This document shows positions 7,078 through 16,994 of a stretch of DNA of 61,092 bases, in pieces. Each line of letters begins with the position of its first letter. Position 1 is the first letter of the stretch. Position numbers and translations under genes: made by a program. The stretch is taken from positions 1-61,092 of the forward strand of contig JAFRXL010000027.1 of NCBI GenBank assembly GCA_017441505.1, given 5' to 3'. Origin of the DNA: Ruminococcus sp. GTDB lineage: Bacteria > Bacillota > Clostridia > Oscillospirales > Ruminococcaceae. The notes beneath the pieces were generated by a model. The model searched no databases and had not been told where the DNA came from. It saw nothing but the letters and a program-made list of their open reading frames with translations.

Positions 7078-9804
7078 ATGCTACAGATCAAAGATATACG
7101 TAAGGAATATATCACAGGAACACTGAAGCAGACTGCTCTTGACGGAGTTTCACTTAATTTCCGAAGTAATGAGTTTGTGGCAATACTTGGACCATCTGGT
7201 TCGGGAAAAACCACACTTCTGAATATTGTCGGAGGACTTGACCGCTATGACAGCGGTGACCTCATAATAAATGGCATTTCCACAAGAAAGTACAAGGACA
7301 GGGACTGGGATTCCTACCGTAATCATACCATTGGTTTCGTATTTCAGAGCTACAACCTTATTCCTCATCAGAGCATACTTTCAAATGTCGAGCTTGCTCT
7401 GACTATATCCGGAATATCTCGTTCAAAACGCCGGAAAAAGGCTAAGGAAGCACTTCAAAGAGTGGGACTTGGTGACCAGATACACAAAAGACCTAATCAG
7501 ATGTCCGGCGGACAGATGCAGCGTGTTGCTATAGCAAGAGCTCTGGTCAACGACCCTGACATCCTGCTTGCTGATGAGCCTACAGGAGCTCTTGACTCTG
7601 AAACGAGTTTGCAGGTCATGGATATGCTTGCAGAAGTGGCAAAGGACAGGCTCGTTATAATGGTCACTCACAATCCGGAGCTTGCTGAACAGTATGCAAC
7701 ACGTATCGTAAAACTCCGTGACGGCAAAATAACCGATGACTCTGACCCATTGCAATCCGATGAAGAAGAAAAAGAACCGGTACATAAGAGTATGGGAAAG
7801 TCATCAATGTCAAGGCTGACGTCTCTCGGGCTTAGCTTCAATAACCTCCGGACAAAAAAAGGCAGAACTATACTTACCTCATTTGCCGGTTCAATAGGTA
7901 TAATAGGTATCGCCCTTATACTCTCACTGTCAAATGGAGTTAACAAATACATTAACGATATACAGCGTGAGACAATGACATCCTACCCGATAAGCATTGA
8001 TGCACAGGCTTATGATATATCGTCATACATATCAGCATCCAGAAACAGCAGTGATAGTGTTGACCATGAAATGGACGGAGTTTATATCGATAATTCAGAT
8101 TTGGAACGGCGAGCGGAGAGAATGTCGAGCATAACCGAAAACAATCTCACCGCCTTCAAAAAATACCTTGACGATGACAGCAGTCCCATACATGAATATG
8201 TCGGTGAAAACGGCATAGTGTACTCATATGATACTAAGTTCGGAATGTACACATATGACGACAACGGCAGATTCGTGAATACTGACGGAAGTACCCTGAG
8301 AGACGTGGTCTCTCCAAACTCACAGAACAGCTACCGTCTTGCACGAATGATAAGCAATTCGACAGAATGCAGTCAGCTTATCCCTGACAAAGACGGTGCA
8401 CAGGTCGGATTTGCGATCGAAAACAATTATGATGTCGTTTACGGAAAATATCCTGAAAAATATGACGAACTGGTGCTTGTAATGGATGAAAACAACGAAA
8501 TATCCGCCTCAACGCTTTACAAGCTGGGAATACTGCCTACTGATGATTACAAAGCTCTTGTGGATAAGCTGAGCAATGGCGAAAATGTGATCATCAAGCA
8601 AAAAAAGCTTGATTACGAAGATATTTGTGCAAGGGATTACTGGCTCATTCCTCAGTGTGATATGTACATAAAAAAGGACAACGGATATTATGAAGATATT
8701 TCAGCTAACAATGCCAGACTTGAGGGTGTTGTCAGCAGCGGTATAAAGATGAAGATCGTCGGTATCATCAAGCCAAACGGGAAATCAAAAATTGAACTTA
8801 TAGACAGTTCTATAGGCTATACCAAGGCACTTACGGATCACCTTATCAGATATACTAACAAGAGTGAAGTGGTCATTGCACAGAAGGCAAACAAGGACTT
8901 CAATGTTGTATCCGGTCTCAGATTTAACGCAGATACTGACGAAGAAAAAATACGTGATGCCAAGACTTACATTTCCAATATGAATATAAGCGAAAAGGCA
9001 GAGGTCTTCACATCTATTGTTCAGAATATGCAGACTGAACAGCAGTCGGAGTCGGAAGAAAATACCATTACACCTGATATAGACCTTTCTCAGATGAGTG
9101 AAACCGAAATGGCATCAGCTGTGGACAGATTCCTGCAATATCCAGATGATACAGTATTGCTGACTTTCTATGAAAGATATATTTCCGGCGGCGATTATGA
9201 CGATATGCTGTCGACAATGGGCGTGGTAAGTCTGGACACTCCCTCATCCATTGACATATACGCTGACAGCTTCGAGGATAAGGACTCTATTGCCGACTGC
9301 ATAAACGATTACAATAAGACAGTTAGTGAGGAAGATAAGATAACCTATACTGACTACGTCGGACTATTGATGTCATCAGTAACAACTATCGTAAAGGTTA
9401 TAACATATGTACTTATTGCGTTTGTTGCAGTTTCACTGGTGGTATCATCCATTATGATAGGTATTATCACATACATCTCAGTACTGGAACGAACAAAGGA
9501 AATAGGAGTTCTTCGTGCTATGGGAGCTTCCAAGAAAAACATATCACAGGTATTCAATGCGGAAACATTTATCATCGGTCTTTTTGCCGGACTTATCGGC
9601 ATAGGAGTTACGCTCGTATTGCTTATACCGGGCAATGTCATAATACATTCACTAACTGAAAATAATAATGTAAACGCTTCACTTCCTTTACTCAGCGGAG
9701 GAATACTGATATTGCTCAGCATTGGTCTTACACTTATCGGTGGATTTATACCTTCCAAAAAAGCAGCAAAGAAAGATCCGGTCACTGCACTCAGGACGGA
9801 ATAA
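7078..9804 (+). CDS. fused ABC exporter, ATPase plus FtsX/MacB-type permease
   Basis: One 908-aa protein combines an N-terminal ATPase with a MacB/FtsX-like membrane part. Walker A is GPSGSGKTT, the signature is MSGGQMQRVAIARAL, and Walker B is ILLADEPTGALD. A first membrane helix follows near residue 270 (ILTSFAGSIGIIGIALILSL). Next comes a large extracytoplasmic domain of about 450 residues. Three helices at the C terminus end in the typical SVLERTKEIGVLRAMGA motif and PSKKAAKKDPVTALRTE. Such type VII ABC proteins move lipoproteins or peptides, or transmit mechanical force, rather than import solutes. The start is set at 7078 by AGGAGG; a longer frame to 7021 lacks a site. Single-gene unit with its own promoter. 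Substrate unknown. Confidence 0.88.
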   Translation: MLQIKDIRKEYITGTLKQTALDGVSLNFRSNEFVAILGPSGSGKTTLLNIVGGLDRYDSGDLIINGISTRKYKDRDWDSYRNHTIGFVFQSYNLIPHQSILSNVELALTISGISRSKRRKKAKEALQRVGLGDQIHKRPNQMSGGQMQRVAIARALVNDPDILLADEPTGALDSETSLQVMDMLAEVAKDRLVIMVTHNPELAEQYATRIVKLRDGKITDDSDPLQSDEEEKEPVHKSMGKSSMSRLTSLGLSFNNLRTKKGRTILTSFAGSIGIIGIALILSLSNGVNKYINDIQRETMTSYPISIDAQAYDISSYISASRNSSDSVDHEMDGVYIDNSDLERRAERMSSITENNLTAFKKYLDDDSSPIHEYVGENGIVYSYDTKFGMYTYDDNGRFVNTDGSTLRDVVSPNSQNSYRLARMISNSTECSQLIPDKDGAQVGFAIENNYDVVYGKYPEKYDELVLVMDENNEISASTLYKLGILPTDDYKALVDKLSNGENVIIKQKKLDYEDICARDYWLIPQCDMYIKKDNGYYEDISANNARLEGVVSSGIKMKIVGIIKPNGKSKIELIDSSIGYTKALTDHLIRYTNKSEVVIAQKANKDFNVVSGLRFNADTDEEKIRDAKTYISNMNISEKAEVFTSIVQNMQTEQQSESEENTITPDIDLSQMSETEMASAVDRFLQYPDDTVLLTFYERYISGGDYDDMLSTMGVVSLDTPSSIDIYADSFEDKDSIADCINDYNKTVSEEDKITYTDYVGLLMSSVTTIVKVITYVLIAFVAVSLVVSSIMIGIITYISVLERTKEIGVLRAMGASKKNISQVFNAETFIIGLFAGLIGIGVTLVLLIPGNVIIHSLTENNNVNASLPLLSGGILILLSIGLTLIGGFIPSKKAAKKDPVTALRTE

Positions 9805-9897
9805 AAATTATGTCTTTGTAAATATATACGCTCAGTGAAGCCGAGTGCAGAAAAAGCTCAAATACAAAATTGTGCAAAATTTAATAATAATCATGAT

Positions 9898-9934
9898 AAA
9901 AAAGCAATATATGAAAAGACTATATTGCTTTTTT
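9898..9934 (+). terminator. terminator after the ABC exporter
   Basis: AAAAAAGCAATATA pairs with TATATTGCTTTTTT across a 9-base loop. A TATAAT box (9939-9944) directly after it may start the GH11 transcript, but no good -35 is seen. Confidence 0.75.
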
Positions 9935-9980
9935 ATGTTATAATTTAATTATCATATATTTTAAAAACGAGGTGATGTCA

Positions 9981-11756
9981 ATGAAAAAGCAGGTTTTTAG
10001 TCTATTTAGTGCAGCTTTGATCGCATTTTCATCTGTTCCCTCTGCATTTGCTGTAGAGAACGAAGCACCGGAACTTTCTAAGCAAGGAAAAACTCCGGAT
10101 GGTTCTTATGATTACAGAGTATGGAGAGATACAGATAAGGGAACTATCTCCTTTGACGGCGATCAGATCAACGGCGGCTCATTTTCATGTAAATGGAACG
10201 ATGTTGACAGCTGCATATTCTCCAAAGGTCATATTGTAGATCCACTGAAAAAGTCCTACAAAGAACTCGGCGAAATCAGCTGCGATTATTCTATCGAATA
10301 TTCTCCGAATGGCAGTTCATGGTATGGAATAGAAGGCTGGGTCGAAAATCGTGAAAAGGATTACCAGCAGAATAAGTATGCAGAATTTCTTATCATAGAC
10401 GGTTACGCTGAATACAGACCATGGAGCGATGAAGAATCACTTGGGTCGATCACTGTTGACGGAACTACTTATGATATGTACCGTATTTGCCGTGCTGCAT
10501 TTGATGCACCTACTTACTATCAGTATTGCAGTGTTATCTCAGAAAAAGATAATAAAGCTAAAAGCAATAGTCAAGCTGCTATTAGCAGTCATATAAGTAT
10601 CAGCGACCATTTTGCCGCATGGGAAGATACAGGAATAGATATGAGCGGCTCACTATATGAAGTCGGATTTGAAGTTGAAGGCTGGCAATCTTCCGGTGAG
10701 GCAAAAGTTTTAAAGAATGTCCTTGATATAAATGATAAAGCCGAACCTACAGCTAAAAGCGGTGATGTAAATGGTGATAATGAATTCGGTATTGCCGATG
10801 TAGTAACTCTGAAAAGGTGGATGCTTAGAGCTCCGAATGTCGAGATCAGTGATTGGAAGTCCGGCGACATGAACAATGATGATCAGCTCGATGTATTCGA
10901 TCTGTGCCTGATGAAAAAGCAGCTTATCAAGAAAACTGTTACAAAATATATTGAACCCGATTGTCCTGTTGAATTTGGAGCTCCCGCTCATGTAGTGGAA
11001 AAAGACGGTCTGGAGTTTTATTTAGGACCCGATAAAAGCTATAGCACCATTGCTACTATCCCAGACGGAACTCGCCTGAGAGAACTGGGCTACCAGAATG
11101 GTAATAATAAATGGATGTTTACAGAATACAAAGAGCAATATGGCTGGATAAGAACTGTCAAGGATGATGATAAAACTCCCACGATATATTTTGACGAAGT
11201 TGCCAAGAAGCCGGTAATATATCTTTATCCGGAGCAGGAAACAGATGTACACGTTGAGCTTGAACTGACAGAATCAGACCTTTCTACTACATATCCTAAG
11301 TACAATAACGGCTGGGATGTGACTGCTTATCCGGACGGTACTCTTCTGAATAAGGCTGACGGTACTCACCACAGATACCTTTTCTGGGACAGCACTAACT
11401 GCCGCACAAGATTTGATTTCTCAAAGGGATTCTGTGTTGCAGGCAGTGACACTGAAAGTTTCCTCAAAGAAAAACTTTCGTATATGGGACTTACAGAAGA
11501 CGAAATGAACGAATTCATTGTATACTGGCTTCCATTAATGGAGCATAATAAGTACAATCTCATTTCGTTCCAGGATGAAGCGTACACAAATTCTGCCAAG
11601 CTTGATATTACTCCGGCACCTGACAGTATCCTCCGTATTTTCATGACATATGTTCCGCTTGAAGATCCGGTCGATATTGAACCTCAGCAGCTTGAAAGCT
11701 TTGAAAGAAAAGGCTTTACTGTTGTTGAATGGGGCGGCTGTGAGATAAAATATTAA
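9981..11756 (+). CDS. secreted GH11-type xylanase with dockerin, SH3-like and C-terminal domains
   Basis: Signal peptide at residues 1-24 (cleavage after SAFA). Residues about 44-245 follow the GH11 endo-1,4-beta-xylanase fold. Recognisable stretches are SIEYSPNGSSWYGIEGW, YRPW, SDHFAAWEDTGIDM and FEVEGWQSSGEA. Both catalytic glutamates are present: nucleophile E135 in YAEFLIID and acid/base E233 in VEGWQSSG. A two-repeat dockerin follows at 260-318 (GDVNGDNEFGIADVVTLKRW, then GDMNNDDQLDVFDLCLMKKQ), binding cohesins of a cellulosome. Residues 336-395 look like a bacterial SH3 domain, and 408-591 is a KPVIYLYPE domain found in various clostridial surface proteins. A dockerin in the middle of the chain is unusual. 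The start uses GAGGTG; the ATG at 9975 is a weaker alternative. Confidence 0.78.
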   Translation: MKKQVFSLFSAALIAFSSVPSAFAVENEAPELSKQGKTPDGSYDYRVWRDTDKGTISFDGDQINGGSFSCKWNDVDSCIFSKGHIVDPLKKSYKELGEISCDYSIEYSPNGSSWYGIEGWVENREKDYQQNKYAEFLIIDGYAEYRPWSDEESLGSITVDGTTYDMYRICRAAFDAPTYYQYCSVISEKDNKAKSNSQAAISSHISISDHFAAWEDTGIDMSGSLYEVGFEVEGWQSSGEAKVLKNVLDINDKAEPTAKSGDVNGDNEFGIADVVTLKRWMLRAPNVEISDWKSGDMNNDDQLDVFDLCLMKKQLIKKTVTKYIEPDCPVEFGAPAHVVEKDGLEFYLGPDKSYSTIATIPDGTRLRELGYQNGNNKWMFTEYKEQYGWIRTVKDDDKTPTIYFDEVAKKPVIYLYPEQETDVHVELELTESDLSTTYPKYNNGWDVTAYPDGTLLNKADGTHHRYLFWDSTNCRTRFDFSKGFCVAGSDTESFLKEKLSYMGLTEDEMNEFIVYWLPLMEHNKYNLISFQDEAYTNSAKLDITPAPDSILRIFMTYVPLEDPVDIEPQQLESFERKGFTVVEWGGCEIKY

Positions 11757-11766
11757 GGTTTATAGA

Positions 11767-11800
11767 TGCACTCTGCTTTTTTTGCGGAGTGCATTTTTTT
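11767..11800 (+). terminator. terminator of the GH11 gene
   Basis: TGCACTCTGC and GCGGAGTGCA form a 10-bp stem (one wobble) around seven T, followed by seven T. Confidence 0.85.
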
Positions 11801-11808
11801 GATAATGA

Positions 11809-11837
11809 TTGCAAACATGGTCACTGTATGTTATAAT
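11809..11837 (+). promoter_or_regulatory. promoter of the YaiI-family gene
   Basis: TTGCAA (11809-11814), 17-bp spacer, TATAAT (11832-11837), 36 bases upstream of the start codon. Confidence 0.65.
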
Positions 11838-11872
11838 TAAGGCAATCTTTATAAAATAACAGGTGAATAATA

Positions 11873-12310
11873 ATGAAATTACTTATCGATGCAGACGGCT
11901 GTCCTGTTGTTGATATCGCCGTCAGAACAGCAAGAAAAAATGGAATTGAGTGTACTATCATCTGCGACACTGCACACTCAATACAGCGTGACGGTGCAAA
12001 AACAATAATCGTTGACAAGGGAGCAGACAGTGCTGATTTCCGCCTTGTAAATCTTGTCAGCAAGGGTGATGTCGTTATAACTCAGGATTACGGACTTGCT
12101 GCGATGTGCCTTAGTAAACGTGCTATAGTGATAAATCAGGACGGAAAGCAGTATTCTGAGGAGAATATATCCGGTCTGCTTGAATTCCGGGCAGTTTCAG
12201 CTAAAATTCGCAGAAGCGGAGGACGTACAAAAGGAATGTCCAAAAGAACTTCTCAGCAGGATAAAGATTTTGAAAAGTCGCTTATTGATATAATAGGAGG
12301 ATGCAAATGA
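11873..12310 (+). CDS. YaiI/YqxD family (UPF0178) protein
   Basis: A 145-aa protein of the DUF188 family, related in fold to PIN/NYN nucleases. Conserved acidic positions sit in LLIDADGCPV (residues 3-12), VDKGADSADFRL and GDVVITQDYGLA. Length matches the family. The biochemical role is not established. The stop codon overlaps the next start (ATGA), and AGGAGG for that gene lies inside this one, so the two are translationally coupled. Confidence 0.85.
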   Translation: MKLLIDADGCPVVDIAVRTARKNGIECTIICDTAHSIQRDGAKTIIVDKGADSADFRLVNLVSKGDVVITQDYGLAAMCLSKRAIVINQDGKQYSEENISGLLEFRAVSAKIRRSGGRTKGMSKRTSQQDKDFEKSLIDIIGGCK

Positions 12311-13524
12311 AAATACTGAATTTACACGGCTTCATGGGTGAAGCGGATAATAAGAATTACAAGGCTCTTTGTGAGCTATTCCCTGTAGATCATATCATTT
12401 CTCCAAAACTTGATTATATAAATACCGCTCCGGATGAACTTCTTGAAAAGCTTGCGGATATGGTTGATAGTGATGATCTTATCTTCGTCGGACAGAGCCT
12501 CGGGGGTTGGTATGCAGATAAACTCAGCCGCAGATTCAGACGACCGTGCATACTCACAAATCCATGCAATTATCCTCATAAGCTGGAGCTGATAGCGACT
12601 TCGGGGATAGCTTCGGAATATATTGAGCAGTACCGTGATATGTCGTCTCATGACGTAAATGAACGTGCATATACTCTTTGCAGTGACGAAGATACTATAC
12701 TGCCGGATAATTATGCGGACTGCGTGAAGCTTTCTCTTACCGTCAAGGGAGTTCACGGCAGTCACAGTACCATTGAAAATGTTGGGGAGCACATCGCTGA
12801 TCTGCTTTCTGAGATAAGAAACGACCAATTGCTGCTGTTTTTAGGCAGAGGCTCGGCGTTTGCTGATGAGCATAATTCGGCTTTCTTTGCAGAGGATAAC
12901 GATTTGGTGCTTATTGACTGTCCTGCTTCTTCATACCACAAGGTCAAAAAAATGAACTGGGAACAGTACGATAATATTTACATCCTCATCACTCATACTC
13001 ACGGCGACCACAGCGGCGGAGTAGGAACAATGCTGCAATATGTCTGGTTTGTAAGCTGCATGAAAAAGAAGGTTACAATAGTTGCTCCGTCTGCGGAAGT
13101 TAAAGAGGACATCTTGCTGCTGCTTATGAGGATAGAGGGATGCGAGCAGGAGTGGTTCACTATCGTTACAGCTGATGAACTTGACAAAAAGTGGTTGGTT
13201 TCTGCTGTACCAACTACTCATGTCAAACCTCTTGACGGAAAGTGCTTTGGTTATCACCTGAATATCCACGGAAACAATGTTGTTTACACCGGTGATACCG
13301 CTTCGCTCGAACCTTTTAAACCATTCCTGAAAAAGAATTCGTTCCTCTATACTGAAGTGGCTTACTACAAAAGCGGAGTTCACCTGTATCTTGATGATAT
13401 GCTTCCGGAGTTTATTCATCTTGCAAACAGTGGTGTTCATGTGTATCTTATGCATATCGATTCTGAGGATGAAATAGAGAAAATGATAGCTGATACTCCA
13501 TTAAAGTTTGTGCAGCTTTTATAG
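12307..13524 (+). CDS. YqiA-like alpha/beta hydrolase fused to metallo-beta-lactamase fold
   Basis: Residues 1-165 resemble small YqiA/UPF0227 hydrolases: LNLHGFMGE at the N terminus, nucleophile elbow VGQSLGGW at about 64-71, and HGSHSTIEN carrying the likely catalytic His. Residues 175-405 form a metallo-beta-lactamase domain with ITHTHGDHSGG and later metal ligands in VYTGDTASLE and VYLMHIDS. Each half looks catalytically complete. The two domains usually occur separately; here one 405-aa protein carries both, suggesting successive hydrolytic steps or a shared substrate (inference). Start at 12307 because AGGAGG is six bases upstream. No terminator is seen before 13600. The following 150 bases hold only the next promoter. 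Confidence 0.72.
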   Translation: MKILNLHGFMGEADNKNYKALCELFPVDHIISPKLDYINTAPDELLEKLADMVDSDDLIFVGQSLGGWYADKLSRRFRRPCILTNPCNYPHKLELIATSGIASEYIEQYRDMSSHDVNERAYTLCSDEDTILPDNYADCVKLSLTVKGVHGSHSTIENVGEHIADLLSEIRNDQLLLFLGRGSAFADEHNSAFFAEDNDLVLIDCPASSYHKVKKMNWEQYDNIYILITHTHGDHSGGVGTMLQYVWFVSCMKKKVTIVAPSAEVKEDILLLLMRIEGCEQEWFTIVTADELDKKWLVSAVPTTHVKPLDGKCFGYHLNIHGNNVVYTGDTASLEPFKPFLKKNSFLYTEVAYYKSGVHLYLDDMLPEFIHLANSGVHVYLMHIDSEDEIEKMIADTPLKFVQLL

Positions 13525-13634
13525 TGTGTCCTCTGTAGTTTCCATATTAAGTCGGAGTGCAGAAATCAAAATTAATTCACAATTTTATCAGAAAAATAAT
13601 TATTTTATCCACTGAATCTTCAAATAGTGGGTTG

Positions 13635-13681
13635 TTGACATCTTAAAAAAAATCTATACTGTAATAAATACTTTTATTACA
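13635..13681 (+). promoter_or_regulatory. promoter region and inverted repeat before the GH127 gene
   Basis: TTGACA lies at 13635-13640 and a TATACT box at 13655-13660; the spacing is short, so the exact -35 is uncertain. A perfect inverted repeat, TGTAATAAA and TTTATTACA (13660-13668, 13673-13681), sits directly before AGGAGG. It could be an operator or an RNA hairpin beside the ribosome binding site. Confidence 0.45.
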
Positions 13682-13693
13682 GGAGGTCATAAT

Positions 13694-16600
13694 ATGAAAC
13701 ATCGATTCACACAGAAGATCATTTCAGTGTTTTCTGCAGCAGCAGTTGTTTTGGGAACTGCCGGACTTCCTCAAGGGGATATTCCACAAGCAAAAGCTAT
13801 GAAGGCAGATATAGAAGATTTTTCAATATCTGACATTACCATGACGGACGACTACTGCACTAATGCTTTCTCCAAGGAAATGGATTATCTGCTTTCGTTC
13901 GATACGGAAAAACTCCTTGCAGGATTCCGTGATAATGCGGGACTCAGCACTAATGGTGCGACACGCTACGGCGGCTGGGAAAATACTAATATTGCAGGTC
14001 ACTGCGTAGGTCACTATCTTACTGCTATCGCACAGGCATATCAGAATCCGAACATAACCGCTGACCAGAAGTCTGCTCTTAATAAACGAATAAAGACTCT
14101 TATTGACGGTATGCAGATATGTCAGCAGCGTTCCCGTGGCAAGTCCGGATTTCTCTGGGCAGCTCCCGTACCGTCGGACGGCAACGTTGAGCGGCAATTT
14201 GACCGTGTTGAAGTCGGCAAGGCTAATATCTTCGACGATGCATGGGTGCCGTGGTATACCATGCACAAGCTTATCGCAGGAATTGTCGATGTATACAACG
14301 CTACAGGTTATGCTCCGGCAAAGGAAGTCGGTTCGGCACTTGGTGACTGGGTATACAACAGAGTAAGCCGCTGGTCTGCTCAGACTCAGCAGACAGTTCT
14401 TTCCATAGAGTACGGCGGAATGAACGACTGTATGTACGACCTGTACGCTATTACCGGTAAGGACAATCACGCTGCTGCTGCACATTATTTTGATGAAACA
14501 GCTTTGTTCGATAAGGTAATGAAAGGCGGACGAAATGTTCTCGACGGCCGTCACGCTAACACTACCATACCTAAATTTATCGGTGCATTAAAACGCTATA
14601 CTGTTCTTGACGGCAAGACTGTTAACGGTCAGAAAATAGACGCTTCTGTTTACCTGAAATACGCAGAGACATTCTGGGATATGGTAACAACTCACCACAC
14701 ATATATCACCGGCGGAAACAGTGAATGGGAGCATTTCGGCAAGGACGATATACTCGATGCAGAACGTACAAACTGCAACTGTGAGACCTGTAACTCTTAC
14801 AATATGCTGAAGCTGTCCCGTGAGCTTTTCAAGATAACTCATGACAGCAAGTATATGGACTTCTATGAAAATACGTATTACAACTCAATACTCTCCTCAC
14901 AGAATCCTGTCACCGGTATGACTACCTATTTCCAGCCAATGGCTACAGGTTTTTTCAAGGTCTACAGCACTCGCTGGGATAAGTTCTGGTGCTGTACCGG
15001 AAGCGGCATGGAGAGCTTCACAAAACTCGGTGATACGATATATATGCACGAAGATAACACATTGTTTGTAAACTTCTATCAGAGCAGCATACTCGACTGG
15101 GCTGAAAAAGGAGTTAAAATAACTCAGGAGAGCAACATCCCTGATGGTACATCTGTAAAGTTCAGAATTAACGGAAGTTCCTCACTTGATCTGCGTTTCC
15201 GTATACCTGACTGGATAGACGGAAATATGTCAGTATCAGTAAACGGTGAAAAATACAGCTACAAGACCGTTAACGGATATGCTGATGTTATGAAGGATTT
15301 TGCAGACGGCGATGTTGTTGAGCTTACTGTTCCTTCTAAGGTACGTGCTTACCCTCTTCCGGATTCGCCTGATGTTTACGGTTTCAAATATGGTCCTCTG
15401 GTACTGAGTGCTGAGCTCGGTAAAGATGACATGGCTACAGGCAGCACCGGTATGTGGGTCACTATACCTAAAGAGAAAAAAGTTGCAAGCGAGACTATCA
15501 AACTCGGAAAGGAAGGTCAGTCGGTCGCTTCATTCATGGCTGAGATAGACGAACATCTCGTCCGTCAGAACGGCAGTATGAAATTCGTCCTTAACGATAC
15601 GAATACGAAGCTCACATTTACTCCGCATTACAAGCAGTATGAGCAGCGTTACGGTATCTACTGGAAGTTCGTTCCAAACGGCACTGTAATCGAAGAAAAA
15701 CTTCCTCGTGCAAAAGTTACTGCAACTGATACTGTTCAGCCGGGCTACGGTCAGTACGAAAATGATAATCTCCATAAGATGATAGAAACAGGCTCAGTCA
15801 GCGTGACCAATGACAGTACCTATCGTTATGTAAAGAACGGCGGCTGGTTCACCTACAGAATGGCAATAGATGATTCAGCACCTATTATGAGACTTCACGT
15901 AAAACTGCGTAAGTCCGACAACGGAAAAACACTCCGCATAAGAGTTGGCGATGCAGTATTATGGTCCGGAACTCTCAGCTATACCGGCAATGATGATGTG
16001 TATGACCTTCTTCTGACTGTGCCCGACGATGTACGTGAGCGTTGCACATATACCATTACTGCTGACGGCACAGAACACAGCGTTCTGGACGTTACTTTCT
16101 CTTCAGACAAAAACGCAACAGAGTCCGCAAAGGTCTGCGATTTTATCTATATGGAAGCAGTACGCCCTCTGTACGAATACGACAGCAGTATTGCTTACTA
16201 TGTCGACTGCGGTGACCATAATTCAAGTACTGTGACCGGACGTGACAAGCTTGGCATTTACAACAGCTTGACCGAACAGTTATACGGTGCAGATGAAGTT
16301 TCCGGCAGAATGTGGGGACTCATCGATGATCCTACAGACCAGTACAACGGCTCATCAAGGAGCAAAGGATTGTACACTGCGAATACATGGTGTGACGAGG
16401 CTAACACAGCCGACGGTGCAGACAAATCATACAGTTTCCGTTATACTAAAAATCAGTACGAAAATAATATAGCACGTCATCTTGATTATAGTTTCTCACT
16501 TCCAAACGGTACTTACAGCGTTGAAATGTGTTTCTGCGACCCTTGGGGATGCTCCAAGAAACCAACAGCATATACGAACTACGGAAAAAATGACGAGACT

Positions 16601-16942
16601 ATCTTAGTTCAGAATGCACCTACTGACAGAACTGCTGTCAGCGGAATTGCAAAGGTTACAGACGGTGAGCTTACTGTAAATCTCCGCTCTGAGGACAAAG
16701 CTATTAATATTTGCTATATCATAATTCGTCCGATAGACTGCGAATCTGCATCGACCGTTGGAAGAAAAGGCGATATAAATATCGACGGCAATGTTAGTAT
16801 CGCAGACGCTGTTCTCATGCAGAAGTACCTTCTCAGCAAAATAGTTCTTACCGATGAACAGGCTTTTGCAGCAGATATAGCTTCTGATGTTATTATCGAT
16901 TCATTTGATATGCTTAAACTGAGACGTATGCTGATAAAGTGA
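13694..16942 (+). CDS. secreted GH127-type beta-L-arabinofuranosidase with C-terminal dockerin
   Basis: A 1082-aa cellulosomal enzyme. Signal peptide ends near residue 33. The DUF1680/GH127 catalytic region covers about 45-660. It keeps the zinc-site residues of the family: E364 and C366 in NCETCNSYN, and C433-C434 in WCCTGSGMESF. In characterised members these bind zinc, with a Cys as nucleophile. Next come about 140 residues that look like a beta-sandwich carbohydrate-binding module, then a malectin-like stretch (about 830-1005). A dockerin closes the protein (1018-1082: GDINIDGNVSIADAVLMQKY and a second, weaker repeat). Expected role: release of L-arabinofuranose from plant arabinans or glycoproteins. 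GH146 is a close alternative. RBS AGGAGG is seven bases from the ATG. Monocistronic. Confidence 0.85.
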   Translation: MKHRFTQKIISVFSAAAVVLGTAGLPQGDIPQAKAMKADIEDFSISDITMTDDYCTNAFSKEMDYLLSFDTEKLLAGFRDNAGLSTNGATRYGGWENTNIAGHCVGHYLTAIAQAYQNPNITADQKSALNKRIKTLIDGMQICQQRSRGKSGFLWAAPVPSDGNVERQFDRVEVGKANIFDDAWVPWYTMHKLIAGIVDVYNATGYAPAKEVGSALGDWVYNRVSRWSAQTQQTVLSIEYGGMNDCMYDLYAITGKDNHAAAAHYFDETALFDKVMKGGRNVLDGRHANTTIPKFIGALKRYTVLDGKTVNGQKIDASVYLKYAETFWDMVTTHHTYITGGNSEWEHFGKDDILDAERTNCNCETCNSYNMLKLSRELFKITHDSKYMDFYENTYYNSILSSQNPVTGMTTYFQPMATGFFKVYSTRWDKFWCCTGSGMESFTKLGDTIYMHEDNTLFVNFYQSSILDWAEKGVKITQESNIPDGTSVKFRINGSSSLDLRFRIPDWIDGNMSVSVNGEKYSYKTVNGYADVMKDFADGDVVELTVPSKVRAYPLPDSPDVYGFKYGPLVLSAELGKDDMATGSTGMWVTIPKEKKVASETIKLGKEGQSVASFMAEIDEHLVRQNGSMKFVLNDTNTKLTFTPHYKQYEQRYGIYWKFVPNGTVIEEKLPRAKVTATDTVQPGYGQYENDNLHKMIETGSVSVTNDSTYRYVKNGGWFTYRMAIDDSAPIMRLHVKLRKSDNGKTLRIRVGDAVLWSGTLSYTGNDDVYDLLLTVPDDVRERCTYTITADGTEHSVLDVTFSSDKNATESAKVCDFIYMEAVRPLYEYDSSIAYYVDCGDHNSSTVTGRDKLGIYNSLTEQLYGADEVSGRMWGLIDDPTDQYNGSSRSKGLYTANTWCDEANTADGADKSYSFRYTKNQYENNIARHLDYSFSLPNGTYSVEMCFCDPWGCSKKPTAYTNYGKNDETILVQNAPTDRTAVSGIAKVTDGELTVNLRSEDKAINICYIIIRPIDCESASTVGRKGDINIDGNVSIADAVLMQKYLLSKIVLTDEQAFAADIASDVIIDSFDMLKLRRMLIK

Positions 16943-16994
16943 GTTATTTAAGGCAATACCTGTGATCTCAGCTATCTAAAAGTCAATACAAAAT

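Noticed and set aside
8082-9785. Minus-strand ORFs within the ABC exporter gene
   Set aside because: Shadows of a well-supported 908-aa protein; no start signals.
16947-16960. 14-base match TTTAAGGCAATACC to 60949-60962
   Set aside because: A 14-base match is expected by chance in 61 kb of AT-rich DNA; kept only as a hint for the repeat at the right edge.
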